This document shows, piece by piece, positions 12,610 to 25,652 of a DNA stretch of 64,000 nucleotides. Made by a program: the position numbers and the translations under genes. The notes beneath the pieces were generated by a model. That model saw nothing but the letters and a program-made list of their open reading frames with translations. It had not been told where the DNA came from and ran no database searches. The stretch is from positions 30,977,237 through 31,041,236 of the forward strand of contig OX388307.1 in the NCBI GenBank assembly GCA_947579605.1, read 5' to 3'. Source of the stretch: Athripsodes cinereus (taxonomy: Eukaryota > Arthropoda > Insecta > Trichoptera > Leptoceridae). The first letter of the stretch is position 1. Every line of letters starts with the position of its first letter.

Positions 12610-12905
12610 ATATTAATAAAAGAATTATGGTTTGGATATGTGAAAAGAATGGACGATGAAAGTATTACAAAGAGGATATACTCAGTGTAAGAAAGTGCGA
12701 GCGTCCGAGAAAAACGTGGCTTGGTCACGTGGAATAAATTCTTAAGGACAGCCGTGTGTTTAATAAGAGAAATAGACTTGCGTGTATGAGAAATTGTATG
12801 AATGTAGAGGAAGCGAAAGAATTATGTAAGGATAGATCTATATGGCGTTCCGTCTTCTCTGCCTTCCCCACTTGGGATATGGCGTGAGGGTTTAGTATAG
12901 TATGT
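12610..12905 (+). pseudogene. RTE-like LINE 3' end
   Basis: The plus-strand reading, with stops, shows an RT C-terminal pattern (WFGYVKRMDDESITKRIYS). The 3' end TTCCCCACTTGGGATATGG..AGTATAG matches the 32.1-kb copy. Confidence 0.6.
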
Positions 12906-13884
12906 ATAAAAATCAAGTTAATCTTATTTTTGTATACTGACAACTGACAGTACAATCGAATCCTTATATTTTATATATTATATTTTTTATATTTTTTCAT
13001 ATCGTCCTTAGGTCCATATATTGCGGACACTTAGACTCGTCAAATGTAGAATATAATAACCAATGAATATTACAAACATTATATCAAAAAACAAGTCAAT
13101 CAAAATTAAGCAACGATCACACAAAACATAAAATATATCCAACCATTAGGATTTCGTCAAGTGAGAAAAATAATTAAATAAGTAAAATATAATATGTAGT
13201 CGCAAATGTAAAGGGTTTGGATCTACAGCGTCAAACATAGATATAATAAAATTATAAAAAGGTACAAGGCATAAAACATAAACATTTTTATCCATTTAAC
13301 ATTTCGTCAATCGTGTAAAATGATTTATTAACTAGATACGATTTCACTTCTCTCCGGAAGACCAATACATCATCACATTTTATTTTTGACAGTTCGAGTT
13401 AGTATCTGAAATTTTTTTCTTGTCTATGATAACGCACCGAAACAAGCATAAAAGAAAACGTGATAAATAATATTTTGCATGTGTTATTGAATATATAATA
13501 TGTATAAACGAATCAATAAAAATGTTTTTTATTTTTATTTACTTTCAATAAATTCCAATGTAATAATTATGATAAAGAATACCAAAAAAACTTATATTGA
13601 AAACAATAAATATATTGTGGTCGGAGATGCTCTCAGTTGTATAAATGCGCCAACCTCTTTTGCGGTTATCTAAACAAATGTTTTTACATACTTGGTGTCA
13701 CGAAAACGCTCTCATCGATTTGTAACCAACAAATCCACGATTTAGTCAATCAAATTTACTATCAGAGTCAGCACTCGAACAAGATAGAAAAAATCATTGT
13801 GTCAGGACTCACGTTGGATTATATAGACCAAGAGGGTGAATAGCAACGATATGGACAAAGCAGATCGCAGTTCAGTTAAGCAGG

Positions 13885-13953
13885 GTGAGTGTGTGTGTGT
13901 GTCATGGTGTGTGTGTGTGTAAGTGTGTGTAAGAGAGAGAGAGAGAGAGAGAA
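13885..13953 (+). repeat. (GT)n and (GA)n compound microsatellite
   Basis: Interrupted GT runs followed by GA units. Confidence 0.9.
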
Positions 13954-14527
13954 AGTCTTGTTAGAGGAAAGTATTCGGAAAATATCACGAATAAGACATT
14001 TTTCTATTTCGTAATGGTATCCAAAGGGGACAATCTGTATAATTATTTATTACACACAATTATCTAGTCTCCTGGCCACTTCACTGAAATTTGGCGCAAT
14101 TCAAGCTGACGTGATTCACATCGAATAATATGAACAAATCACTTACCCAACAAACAATGCGAAACAAAAAAAATTAAACATATTATTCGCAAGGTTCTCT
14201 TAGATCGTAAAATTTAATAGTCTCTCAAAGCATAGAAATAGTTTTTTTTCAAAACACATTTAGTGTGTAGAAAAATAATTTCGTTTAAAATTGATATTAT
14301 TAAAGTAATTTCAATATGTAATTACAATGATTGAGACTATGTATGTACATAACGCAATTTATTCAATGTTTAATTAAATTTTATTCATACTATCACAGTC
14401 CGTGGTCGCTAAAATATTAATAAAAATTGTAGATACGTTTCTTACCTGTAAGGCCACGAATATAATATATTTTTTAGTATCTACATATGTACAGCTACTA
14501 CTACTTAAAAATCACAGCATATAATTA

Positions 14528-14655
14528 TCACAAGTGGGGTAGCCAGCGGACTAACTGCAAGTAATAATCGAGCAGACTGTCGTCTCCGTGCCAATGAAGT
14601 TAAACATTCAGAAAGGGTGACAAACCTCATCACAGAACTGAAGATTATAAATAAT
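14528..14655 (-). mobile_element. SINE-A, 3' half
   Basis: CACAAGTGGGGTAGCCAGCG to GTGACAAACCTCATCACAG. Confidence 0.6.
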
Positions 14656-15068
14656 ATAAATGTCTTAAAACGTGATTTTTAGAATTCTGCCTTGCAAAAA
14701 CACTATTTTCAATAAATGAGATTACCAACAATACCCTGTATCTTTAAACGTGCGAAAGTCAAATCAGAGTTTGTACAAATTGATATTATTTCTATTCACA
14801 TACTGTAAAACTTTTAAGTGCTCTTTCGCAGTACACCGTGTCCAAGTATGGACTATTAGGGACATTATCAAAGTTAATAAGTAGAAATTTATTTATTTTG
14901 TGTTAAAAAATATTGGATATTCTTATAAATAAATTACAGGAAGAGAAATATTTTAATTTTAATAACCTACAAATTATCAACGTAATTTTTTTTGCTAAAT
15001 ATAAAATAGAAGATAATATTAAAAATTCAATTTAAAAATACTATTTCATTCCCATAGTGGAATGAAAC

Positions 15069-15445
15069 TTACTTACTTACTTCCGATGGCCGAACAGCCC
15101 TTGTAGGACCTTTGCCTCCGAAACAATAGATCTCCAAGACTTTCTATCCTGAGCAATGGACTGCCAGTCGTCTTTAGCATTGAGCTCCTCCAGATCTCGG
15201 TTGATGTTATCTAACAATCTTTGTCTTGGTCTGCCTAACGGTCTCCTGCCCTCGGGTATACCCTGCAGAATACCTTTAGTCGCCCTTTCTTCTCCGGATC
15301 TAACGACGTGGCCACTCCATGCCAATCTTCGGGATCTGATCTCACTTGTGATGAAAGGTTGTTTAGTTGTGGAGCGAATTTCTTCATTACTTTTAAGCCT
15401 CCAAGTTCCTTCTGCAATACCTGGTCGTGGACCCAATATGACCCA
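15069..15445 (-). mobile_element. Non-LTR retrotransposon 3' end, TSD-flanked
   Basis: A 377-bp, 5'-truncated insertion. It is bounded by identical 15-bp duplications ATAGTGGAATGAAAC at 15054-15068 and 15446-15460. It encodes on the minus strand an open 119-residue RT C-terminus with RRLAWSGHVVR, GRRPLGRPRQR and DRKSWRSIVSEA, the usual C-terminal region of several non-LTR clades. It ends in a (GTAA)n tail. A more diverged copy lies at 33775-34112. Confidence 0.8.
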
Positions 15446-16249
15446 ATAGTGGAATGAAACAGTGTTTTTTAATTAAATTTTAAATATAATCTTTTATAAT
15501 GCATTTCCACAAAGGTAGACTAGAAAATATAGGATATTGAAAAATAAAATGTTTATAAAATAGAAATGATTGTGTTTTCAATTGCTGAAATAAATAAACG
15601 ACTATTAACAATGCTCAGAAAATAATCAATTTTGTATTTTTTGTAATTTGGCAAAAAAAAAGTGGTTCTGTTCAAACTGTTTTTTTTTTAAACATAAACG
15701 TGACAACTAGATATTTAATTTACCCATAGACTAAATATGGATTGTATAAAAAGGTACTTAGAGAGAGAGAGAGAGAATGAAAAAAAATACCATTTCTGTC
15801 ACTCTCTTTTCTATACAACTAGGTTATGTTTTGTATAAATGTATTATAATATTAAATTAGTTTGTATATATGTATATTATGGATATGTGTGTTACTCCGC
15901 CATACTCTGATTAACAAATACTATTAATATTAGCTAGTAAGATAGTTCGTTTACTTATTTTGTTAAGTATTATTAACTGTTTAATTAGATTTTTACTTAA
16001 AGTATGATAAAATATCAATTATAAATGTATTTTGTAACTAACTGTTTTCTTTTTATATTTAAAAAAGTAGAATTTTCAATTTTCGTGTATTTTAGTAATG
16101 ATCGAATGTGATCAACGTGTATTGTATAGATAATATGTATATTCAAAAGAAAAATTGATAATGCGATCAAACAATTTTGCGACCAAACATTATTGGTTTT
16201 GCAAGACATGAAGGATATTATTTTTTATAGGGGTCCTTCAATTGAGTTA

Positions 16250-16400
16250 ATATTGGTTTAGTTGGAAGAGATCGCGCCTTTGCGATAAAATCGCCCTCTG
16301 TATATTGATTGTATCCAACTTGAATGTTTACAAACCTTTTATGTAACTGTTTGTATCAATGTACAGTAAAGAATGAGTAAATAAATAAAATAAGTTAATA
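16250..16400 (+). mobile_element. CR1-like LINE tail
   Basis: Near full-length tail: TTAGTTGGAAGAGATCGCGC, TCGCCCTCTGTATATTG, CAATGTACAGTAAAGAATG, (AAAT)n. Confidence 0.7.
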
Positions 16401-16494
16401 ATGTCGACCGGTGGTTCTTGGTGGAAGTTTATGTTTAATTAATAAAACGTAATGGTAAACGTGTTTATACGTTTAAATGATATTTAACATCTTC

Positions 16495-16690
16495 AGTTCA
16501 ACGATGAGGCATGCAATCTATGTTGAACGTCTTATATTTTTATTTGTATTGAGAGTATAATTACCTACCATATTTCTTACTTTCAGTCAGTCTGCTGGCT
16601 ACCTCACTTATAGGATATGTCGTGATGATACAAAAGTATTAATAGTAGTGATGTTTAGGATAGATGACATGCCTCATCGCTGAAAAAAAA
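16495..16690 (+). mobile_element. SINE-A, diverged and rearranged
   Basis: AACGATGAGGCATGCAATC and TCTGCTGGCTACCTCACTTA read sense, then ATGCCTCATCGCTG at about 16669 reads antisense. Confidence 0.45.
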
Positions 16691-16824
16691 TAGTCTGGAG
16701 AAGATCAAATAAAAAATATGGATTTTTAGAAGAACGATAACTAACACCCTTGAGGTTCTTTCGTTAGTAAAAAAGGTGCTTACAAAGTGAAGACATTTCC
16801 AGTAGTTACTTTTTAAGCACATTT

Positions 16825-16935
16825 ACGTGGTTAGATGGAAGAAATCACTTCATAGTGATAATCTCGCCACTGCATATTATCATCCTAGTATTTCAAATCT
16901 TGTATTGCTTTGTTACCACTGTTATATAATGATGA
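16825..16935 (+). mobile_element. LINE tail, second type
   Basis: TTAGATGGAAGAAATCAC, GATAATCTCGCCACTGCATA, ACCACTGTTATATAATGATG. Related in layout to the CR1-like tail (TTAG-TGGAAGAAATC then TCGCC). Confidence 0.5.
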
Positions 16936-16942
16936 TGATTGC

Positions 16943-17195
16943 TACTACTACTACTACTACTATACCATCACGGCATATCCCACAAGTGGGGTAGCCAGCA
17001 GATCAGCTGCATGTAAGAAACATGCAAACTGTCCTCTTCGTGCCAATATAAAATCAAGACATTCAGGATGGGTGACAAGCCTCATCGCTGAATTTAAGAA
17101 GTAAAATGTCTTAATTTTTTCGAACACCTGCCTTTTACAGGACACTCGAAAACTTACGCAGAAGAGTAGGAGACCAATTCTTTACCGGGTGCAAA
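16943..17195 (-). mobile_element. SINE-A
   Basis: (TAC)n, TATACCATCACGGCATATCC, body, then GTAGGAGACCAATTCTTTAC. Adjoins a LINE tail ending at 16935. Confidence 0.8.
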
Positions 17196-17742
17196 AATAA
17201 TAATAAAAAAAAATAAGAAATAGGCTAACCTCTCTTTTCGGCATTTTATTCATTGAATATCTGCTCGTGGGTGATGCCATGATAGACAAATGAATGGGTT
17301 TTATAGTAGGAATTCAAATAATAAAAAAATAAAACTGTGATTAATCGTTGTAATTTGCGAACAACGGGCCTTCCTCAAAATCAGTTAACTTTAAATAAAT
17401 TTCCTAACCGACACCAACAATATGAAACCAAGGTCTAGGTAGGTGCCCATGTAATTCGGAAGTTCCGGTAAATGACCAATTTCTTCTACAATAGAAAAAT
17501 AAGAACAGCAGACCTTGGAACATCTTCAAAACAAACAAAAAAAACTGTATTAGGAGTTACATTGTAGAAGGTGGAACAACTGTTGATAAAGACCGATTGA
17601 AGACATCCAAAGTCCGAAATCGGTATGTATATTTTTCTTTAACATAACATAATTATTATGATGACGTGTATGCTATTTATCGGTTTTCATTTAAATAAAT
17701 CAGCGGCCTAGATGAGTTTATTCGGCCGATTTTTCTTCAAAC

Positions 17743-17815
17743 ACTTCAAGTGGGGTAGCTGGCAAGCTAATTGGATGTAATAAATAAGCAAGGTATCCTC
17801 TGTAAGTTCCATTTA
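17743..17815 (-). mobile_element. SINE-A, 3' fragment
   Basis: TCAAGTGGGGTAGCTGGC and AAGGTATCCTCTGTAAG match the antisense 3' half. Confidence 0.45.
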
Positions 17816-18974
17816 GCATTCTTGTAAAGAATGCTATCCTTCAGGCTATTTATTACGGAAAGAATTGGATATGCGGAAGTCCGAAGGCTTCTGCGATATC
17901 TGGGCGGTCGGTATGTCTTCTTCAATGTAATAAATAAAATCCATAACTTCATTCGGTCGTTATCCGTTTTCGGGCTTCTGAGAGATCCGACAGTGTACAA
18001 AGTGATTTAATCCAAGTACCGTTGTTATGTCCGAATAAAATTAGATTAGATATAGGTATTTTATTTTTGGCCACGACGCCGTCTCAAAGACCGTTATACA
18101 ACAATGTATAAATTTATAATGATATGTAATATGTTATGATTGCATCATAACGATTTACTTGGTACATTATTTGGACACTTAACCCGAAATTGCTATTTCG
18201 TGCCGATTTTTTTAAAGCAAGGGTGGCGATTTTAAAATATATATATTATAATCTTCGGTCGGTTATACCTTATTTGTGAGTACTGTTGTATTATCTATAA
18301 CAAGTTTATATTCCTTTCACTTGAATGACATTCAAAATTCTCCATTCTTAATTCGACATATTATTTATTTGCATAATAATCACATTATTATCATAGTATG
18401 AAAGGGCGAGGTTCTTCTTAATTTAAATTCAAAAGTGAATGGCGTTTGAAAATGGAATAGAATTATTTAAATATGTAAAACTAGTGTAATTTTACCCGGC
18501 TTCGCTCGGGAAATAAATTTTAAATGCTAAACATAATTGTTGGATTAATTAGTTGGATTAAAGTGTTAATGATGTATTCAAAACAAGTAAACAAACTTCT
18601 GACTTATGAACCTTATATACTTATTATATTTGTGAACTATAATATATAACCTGTATATTTTTGTTAACTTGTAATTTTGAATAAATAAACATAAATTATC
18701 AATTTAAGACTTTCAGATATGAGGTAATATTAGTAAGCAATTCTCTATATGGGGGAATCTGGATTAACAGTAAAAAATTGGAATAAAAATGCTATGCTTT
18801 GACAAAACATGCAGAACAATATGTTTGATTTCCGTACAAACCTGATGCATATCATATCTTTAAATTTTAATATCTTTGTCAATATAAAAAAAAAACAAAT
18901 TGTTTTTTTATGACAAATTGCATTTATAATTTAAAGCCTTTAGTCTAAATCTACCAAAAACTAGGTATATCTCA

Positions 18975-19070
18975 ATGTGTCGTGATTAGATGGCAGAAAT
19001 CACTTTATAGTGACAATCTCACCACTGCATATCGTCCTAGTATAAGTATTAAATTTTATATTGTTTTGTT
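18975..19070 (+). mobile_element. LINE tail, second type
   Basis: GTGATTAGATGGCAGAAATC, GACAATCTCACCACTGCATA, ATTGTTTTGTT; runs directly into the 86-bp duplication at 19071. Confidence 0.5.
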
Positions 19071-19242
19071 AACACTGTTATATAATAATGATGTGCAAAA
19101 AGAATAAATAAATAAAAGGATGAGATATCGCAACGATTTTTTTTAGTAGTAGTAGTAACACTGTTATATAATAATGATGTGCAAAAAGAATAAATAAATA
19201 AAAGGATGAGATATCGCAACGATTTTTTTTGTTATCTCTTTA
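19071..19242 (+). repeat. 86-bp tandem duplication
   Basis: Two copies of AACACTGTTATATAATAATG..GATATCGCAACGATTTTTTT start at 19071 and 19157, essentially identical. The join carries AGTAGTAGTAG. Confidence 0.8.
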
Positions 19243-20394
19243 TTTTGCATAATGACGGTGCCTATAAAGTACATATATACAAACATACATGTATTCGAAA
19301 GAACACAAATATTAAATAGATATGAATAACTTCACCCACATGTGTTGCAACCATTGAAAATTGGTAACAATGATTATTATTATTTATTTGATTTAGTTTC
19401 TGGTATTTTTGCACTTGCAACACTGTCGAGACGAGGACGTTTGCACGCAACAGACAAACAATAAGGAAATAAACAATTTGAACAATGATAACATAATTAG
19501 TATTTAGGTATAATAAGCGTGCAATATGCAATTTAATAACAAATTAGATCTGCATATTTCAATTATTTATCTTATAAATGTGTAATTGGATTCATGTACA
19601 TTGACTCATTTAATATCAATAATTCAGAACTGATGAGATATGCCACTCCATAGACATACGAAATTGTCTATGTTACAAAATTATGTTACAAAATTAATCA
19701 TAATAGTGATAATATTATGCTTTGTCACTCCATCACATGAAGATGGTAATGGTCTCTTTCCTACTAATGCTGAAGCATTGAACTTCATTTATACCTGAAA
19801 CTCATAAAAATATTTTATACAATAATTAAAAAAAGCAATGAGTGTCCTTCAAGTCTGAAACACAAAAGATTATTATGTTACCTTATGATCAAAATTTAAA
19901 CAAACTTCTATGATTGTTGTAGGTAATTGTAATAATTATATTCTGAATTAACACTAATATACTTTTATAAATGCATCTACAACGAGGGACTCGAGGGAGA
20001 TATGAACGTACTTTTTTGTACCAACGCTCGTTTAAGACTGATTGATATGACAGGTACCTATTATATTGGTCGCAGAATTTGATTGGTCGCATAACCGATT
20101 TTTCCTCTGAATTTCCAGTCTATATTCATCTTTAAGATTGACAATGGACAGAGACTGACAGTGTCTTTGAAAGACGAAAGACATTTCTCTCAATAAAAAT
20201 CAAAGCAAATAATGGAAACAATATTTGTTTTTTAATTTCATTAAATAATTATACAACCTAAACACCGGCACAACGGATATTATGTCCAAGACTTTATTAT
20301 TCCACGTTATTTACAATTATCCACTACAGTGTTCCGCAAAGCGTGTACTACGACACACTGGTGTATGATCAATGAAGAGATGAGAGCAGCCTTA

Positions 20395-20929
20395 TGGGGT
20401 GTTCATATTTGGCGAATATCGCCAGGCGAATTTCAAAATATATCGCCAGGCGAAAAAACAAAATTCGCCGGACATCCATTGATCGTCACACCTGTTCACA
20501 CAGTCCACCAATATAGAAACGATCTGTCAGATGCGCTTTGATTTTGATACCGTTTTCAAAATGGCGTCGAGATGAAGATCGCGAAGTGTTTATTTTTAGT
20601 CGAAAATGTTATAGTAGAGGTTATAAGGCGCCTTTTAATTAAGGAAACAAACGCCACAAACCAACAACAAAGATAACAGCTGTCACGAAGCGGGAGACAT
20701 TATAAAATTTATAGGTTATAAAGTTTTTACCATAGATACGAACGCCGCGCACATCTGAGCATGCGCGAATCATTCAATCGGCCGAAAATGTTGGAAGGTG
20801 GTCAACTCGAGACGATATCGTTTCCACTGGTTTTTATCGTTTCAGACTAGCTGTTATTTTGTTCACACGGTTTAAATGGCTGGCGATATTTTGGTGCCTG
20901 GCGATATTCGCCAAAGTGAGAACACCACA
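20395..20929. mobile_element. PIF/Harbinger-like MITE
   Basis: A 535-bp element with inverted ends TGGGGTGTTC / GAACACCACA and a TTA duplication at 20392-20394 and 20930-20932. Both ends carry TTGGCGAATATCGCC followed by repeated CAGGCGAA or ATCGCCAG motifs, perhaps transposase binding sites (inference). No protein coding capacity. Confidence 0.7.
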
Positions 20930-20973
20930 TTATAAACAATTGCTCCAAATTTTGATCGCTTGTGCCCAGTTAA

Positions 20974-21691
20974 GGCCCCCGTTTAGCAAAAACGGTGAAA
21001 TATTCTATTTTCAACAAATTTGATAGAAAAACTGCCAAAACTTGTTGACCCTTGCGAACATATTGATTTGATAAAATAAAAAATCAAATATTTATTACCA
21101 ATATTAGTACTTTACTAAAAAATAAATAAATCGCAGACTGACGAGATATATTTAGGTACTCTTTGTTATATCAATATACATATTATTTGTAAAATATATA
21201 CATTTTTTATTCATCCTATCAAGCATATAAATACTATGGATTTTAGCAAACTTTTTTTAGTATACAAAAAATTGAGTTCATATGGTGATTTCTGGTTTCA
21301 AAATATGAGAAATTTTATCAAAAAAAATATTTTTTGAGTCGGTCAATATCCATGAAAAAACAAAAAAAAAAAGATTTTTTTTGTTCTATAATTGTAATAA
21401 CTATCAAAATATTCTCAATGTTAAAATAAATATATTCAAATTTGTAGGATTCTCGTGCATTTATGTGCCAAACACACCCCCGAATTCGATTTTTTGAAAT
21501 ATGCTTTTTTATAAACGAATACTGTGAAGCTAAAATCGAGTTTTTTTTAAAGTTAAATTTTGATATTGGTAATTAATATTTGTTTTCATATTTTATCAAA
21601 TCAAAATGTTCGTAGGGTCAACAAGTTTTGAGAGTTTGTGTACCAAACTTGTTGAAAATTGAATGTTTTATCGTTTTTGCTAAAGGGGCCC
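20974..21691. mobile_element. TTAA-flanked element with long inverted repeats
   Basis: A 718-bp element with ~130-bp diverged inverted arms (GTTTAGCAAAAACGG...TTGTTGACCC against the right arm). The left flank is TTAA (20970-20973) and the right flank TTGA (21692-21695), likely a mutated TTAA as used by piggyBac-type transposases. A second partial copy at 53158-53508 ends at an intact TTAA. No coding frame. Confidence 0.65.
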
Positions 21692-22561
21692 TTGAAACAG
21701 GCTCACATTTCTCATTAAAAAATCTTTTCATATTAGGTAGGTATATGGATTTTAGTAATAAATAAATATTAAATAAACATTGTTTTTTCTTTGGTGTATC
21801 TCTAAAGTTTCTTGATTTGATAGGTGTACATTGAACACAAAAAGTTTGTGGAACACTGATCTAATACATTATTTTGATACGGTTTTGCGGAGGGTATCAT
21901 TACATGCAATCATTCTCAGTACAAATTAATACTTGACAGTTATTGGTGATAATATAATTAATATTTATAATTGATTTTAATTGTTATTTCACATGAGTTG
22001 TCATACTATATTACGGTATATGACATTATAATCGTAATGTGAATTAATAACTTCGGTTATTCAGTTATTTTAATTAAATCACATCAAATTTGCGAATATT
22101 GGAATTCGGTGGAAAAATAATTAAACGTTTTAGCATTTCTAATTCGACTGTCGATGGGTTTTGAAAGTTTTGTGAAAGACCTGTACGAAGTCTGAGACCT
22201 AAAAGAAAAAATGAAAGTGTGGATTTTTTAGATCTCAGACTCCCAGAATTTGATGATTTCCCTTTGGTTTTATAATTTCCTTTGCACTTTAAATTTCTTC
22301 ACCCTCGTTGCCTTATTTTCAAAGTGTATAAAAATTCACCTCAGTTTTATTAAAGAACATATTCTCAGAATCTCGATTCTGGTTTCATTAGTCGATTTCT
22401 CGAAGTGGGGACCTTTTTTTTAAGATCTCAGATTCCCAGAATTTGATGATTTTCCAGCACTCAAATTTCTTATAGTCAGATTTTTGCAAAAGTATAGGAA
22501 TTTGATAGTTATATTTCATTATATCCTCAGTGTTGTGTAAGCTTTGAGTAGCCTGTGAAAG

Positions 22562-22715
22562 ACGGGTATTTATTTAATATTTTATTTATTTATTTATTTA
22601 TTTTTTACTGTACATTGATTACAAGCAAATTCACACAAAAATACATTTAAAACAAATACAATCATACAATCAATATACAGAGGGCGAGTTTATCGCAGAG
22701 GCGCGATTTCTTCCA
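22562..22715 (-). mobile_element. CR1-like LINE tail
   Basis: Antisense copy: (ATTT)n, TTACTGTACATTGATT, ATATACAGAGGGCGAG, GCGCGATTTCTTCCAAC. Confidence 0.7.
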
Positions 22716-23504
22716 ACTAACCCATTTCGTGTAACTTTCACATAAAGAAAAATCATAATAGTAGGAAAGAGGAGGTAAAAAAGGAGAAGAATAGGTAGGA
22801 AAAGGGACTAGGAAACGGATGCCATATTTACCATATACCACCCATCCTAAATTTATCTCAACTTTTATTAGCACGAAGAGAACGACTTGCATATTTATTA
22901 TATGCACTCAATCCGCTGGTATCACCTCGTGTCAGAAATGCCGCGACGGCATGAATGAAAGAAATAATGTATTAGGTATGTTTGAGAGACGAAATTTCAT
23001 TATAAAATTTACCGTTTAACTGCCTATTGATAAATAAGTAAGTTCAGAAGAAAAGTGGGTTATATTATTTTTCATCATAAATATCATAATTTTATCGATT
23101 TTTTACGTAACAATAAATGTTTGTACGTAATAATTCAATTATTACTATTACGATATTATAATTCCACCTACATAGTAATGTCAGTGATTGTGATGATACG
23201 AAAAAGTTATTAATTTCATAATAACGTTAAAAATTATATTATGATTCAATAATTTTTTTACCGTTTATACTCGTAGTAAAGCCGGTAAAAATACATTAAA
23301 ATACTCGCATTATCAGAAATAGTATGTTGTTATTTTTACTGTTAAAGTTGATTGAATCAAAAAATAGAACTCTGTTATGTATAAGGAAGATGTTTGAAAA
23401 CATTATAAATTAGACATTTTAATATCGTTGATTTAAGTAGGTAATTAAAAATGTTATAGGGTGAAACAGAAATGTGTTATTTTCTAAGTTTCAATGTTCT
23501 AGGA

Positions 23505-24280
23505 TCGACGGATGTCTACTTGTGGCCCGCGAGGCATAATTATGCATACCTACTTTATTTTAATAATACCTAGTCGATACACTCTTTTGAAAAAGGTATT
23601 CGAAAAAATATTCTTAAAGAAAATCGAAGAGTGTGAGATAAGAATAAGAGGGGAGGGGTAGAAATTAGAAATTTTAAGATAATTGAAAAAAAAAACACAG
23701 TATGTAGTTAACTTCGCGTACTAGTATTCGGAGACTCTCGTCTCCATCATCAGGCGATTAGTAAAAAAGTGAAACAAGATACAGAGACAAATAGTATTTA
23801 TAGGATTTGAACAAAAGAAAGTTGGGAGAAGCCCGTGTTGATAAGAAAGTAATTATAATTCAGTGATAAAAAACTATTGGAAAGTGAACCGCTGTGTTAG
23901 AAATTTTAAGGTGAAGTAAAATTATTAAATGTTCCATGTATGTAGTATGTTGTTGTAGGAAATCTCATACCTAAAATCTGGCCCGGTTGCTGAAAATGTT
24001 GGCCACTCATGATTCAAACTGTCCCCCTCCCACCCCCAAATTTTCAAAATGGTATGGGAATTAGAAATGTTTCAAATCTCCTCGGTTTTTTCAAGAATAT
24101 TTTTCCACAAAACGGCGCATCTTAAATAAGTTGTCTAGTTATTATTATTATTTTCTGGAAATACCTCTTTCAAAAAAGTAACTGTTACTTGTTCCGACTA
24201 TTATTAAAAGATAGGTAAGTGTGCATTATGTTTCGCGGGCCACAAGTAGACATCCAACGGGTCGCAGGTTGGCACCCTTG
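23505..24280. mobile_element. Probable hAT-like element, left end eroded
   Basis: The right end (reverse complement) CAAGGGTGCCAACCTGCGAC then GTCTACTTGTGGCCCGCGA matches inverted sequence at 23511-23540 (GGATGTCTACTTGTGGCCCG). The left outermost bases differ. An internal stretch at 24020-24110 matches the module repeated in the 8.5-kb element. Confidence 0.5.
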
Positions 24281-24778
24281 ATCTAAAGTCTAAAGCTTAA
24301 GGCCCTCACATATCGTCGTTTGTTGAATGACAACCTAATACATTCATATTTGTTATTCTAAAACCAAGATAACGAATGCTTTCTATCATAATAACTGTTA
24401 TGATTGATGTCTGTATTGTATGTGATACAGTAGGTAGGTACTAAAGGAAAATACAAAGCACATGATTGCCGTATTTGGTGATGAAATTTAATGGAATTCA
24501 TGATGAAATATTTATCAGCTTCCTGACAACTGTAACTCTCGCAGATAAGGTAACTATTATGTTTTTAATATAAAGCTAGAGATTCAGAGGTTTAGACTCT
24601 AGCTACTGTACTCGAAAACAAGGAATTATTGCTATTCCAACTAAAAGACCCGAATAAGTGACACCACATTCGCAAAGGGGATTATTAGCATTATTCCTAC
24701 TTTATGCTCGACTAAAATTATTCATTATCTATGACAATATTTAATAATTTCAACAGGATGATAAATATAATTGAACCT

Positions 24779-25055
24779 ACTACTACTACTACTACTATAC
24801 CATGACGGCATATCCCACAAGTGGGGTAGCCAGCAGATCAGCTGCATGTAAGAAACATGCAAACTGTCCTCTTCGTGCCAATATAAAATCAAGACATTCA
24901 GGATGGGTGGCAAGCCTCATCGCTGAATTGAAGATGTAAAATGACTTAATTTTTTCGAACACCTGCCTTTTACAGGACACTCGAAAACTTACGCAGAAGA
25001 GTGGGAGACCAATTCTTTACCGGGTGCTCCACGGGATTGAACCTAGCCCTATGAT
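24779..25055 (-). mobile_element. SINE-A with extended 5' head
   Basis: Full body in antisense with (TAC)n at its left end. Beyond CCCGTGGAGC it keeps more of the 5' head, where the sense strand reads GGTTCAATCCC at 25043-25033, a good tRNA-type B box. This suggests a tRNA-derived promoter for the family. Confidence 0.8.
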
Positions 25056-25405
25056 ATCCGGATAAATGATTTTTTTTCCCGGCACTAGGCCGTTAAGTTT
25101 TTGTGTGATATGACCGATCATAATGTGGAGATTTATCTGGTTGTATAATGCTAAGAAGTGTGGATGGCAATTTAGCCGCCGCGTTTATAAAAAAAAACAT
25201 TAATGTTAAATTTAAAAAAAAATGTGCATTTAATATGTGTGCTTATTACCTTGTAGTTTTTGTTATCACATAGATATATTACCTTATTACTCTTTTAGCA
25301 AACTTGTGTACATAGAAGTGCGACATTCACTGTTTTATAGGAACAATAAATTACAGATATGTATCTTATTTATTACAAACTGCATATTGATTAATTAGAA
25401 AATGT

Positions 25406-25652
25406 TTTTAAATCCCGTGGAGCACCCGGTAAAGAATTGGTCTCCCACTCTTTTCCGTAAGTTTTCGAGTGTCCTGTAAAAGGCAGGTGTTCGAAAAAAT
25501 AAGACATTTTACATCTTAAATTCGACGATGAGGTTTGCCACCCATCCTGAATGTCTTGATTTTATATTGGCACGGAGAAGACAGCTTGCATGTTTTATAT
25601 GCAGCTGGTCTGCTGGCTACCCCACTTGTTGGATATGCCGTGATGGTATAGT
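25406..25652 (+). mobile_element. SINE-A
   Basis: Near full body ending in CCGTGATGGTATA. Imperfect direct repeats (GTTTTTAAAT left, GTTTTAAATT right) may be the target duplication. Opposite in orientation to the copy at 24779, about 350 bp away. Confidence 0.8.
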
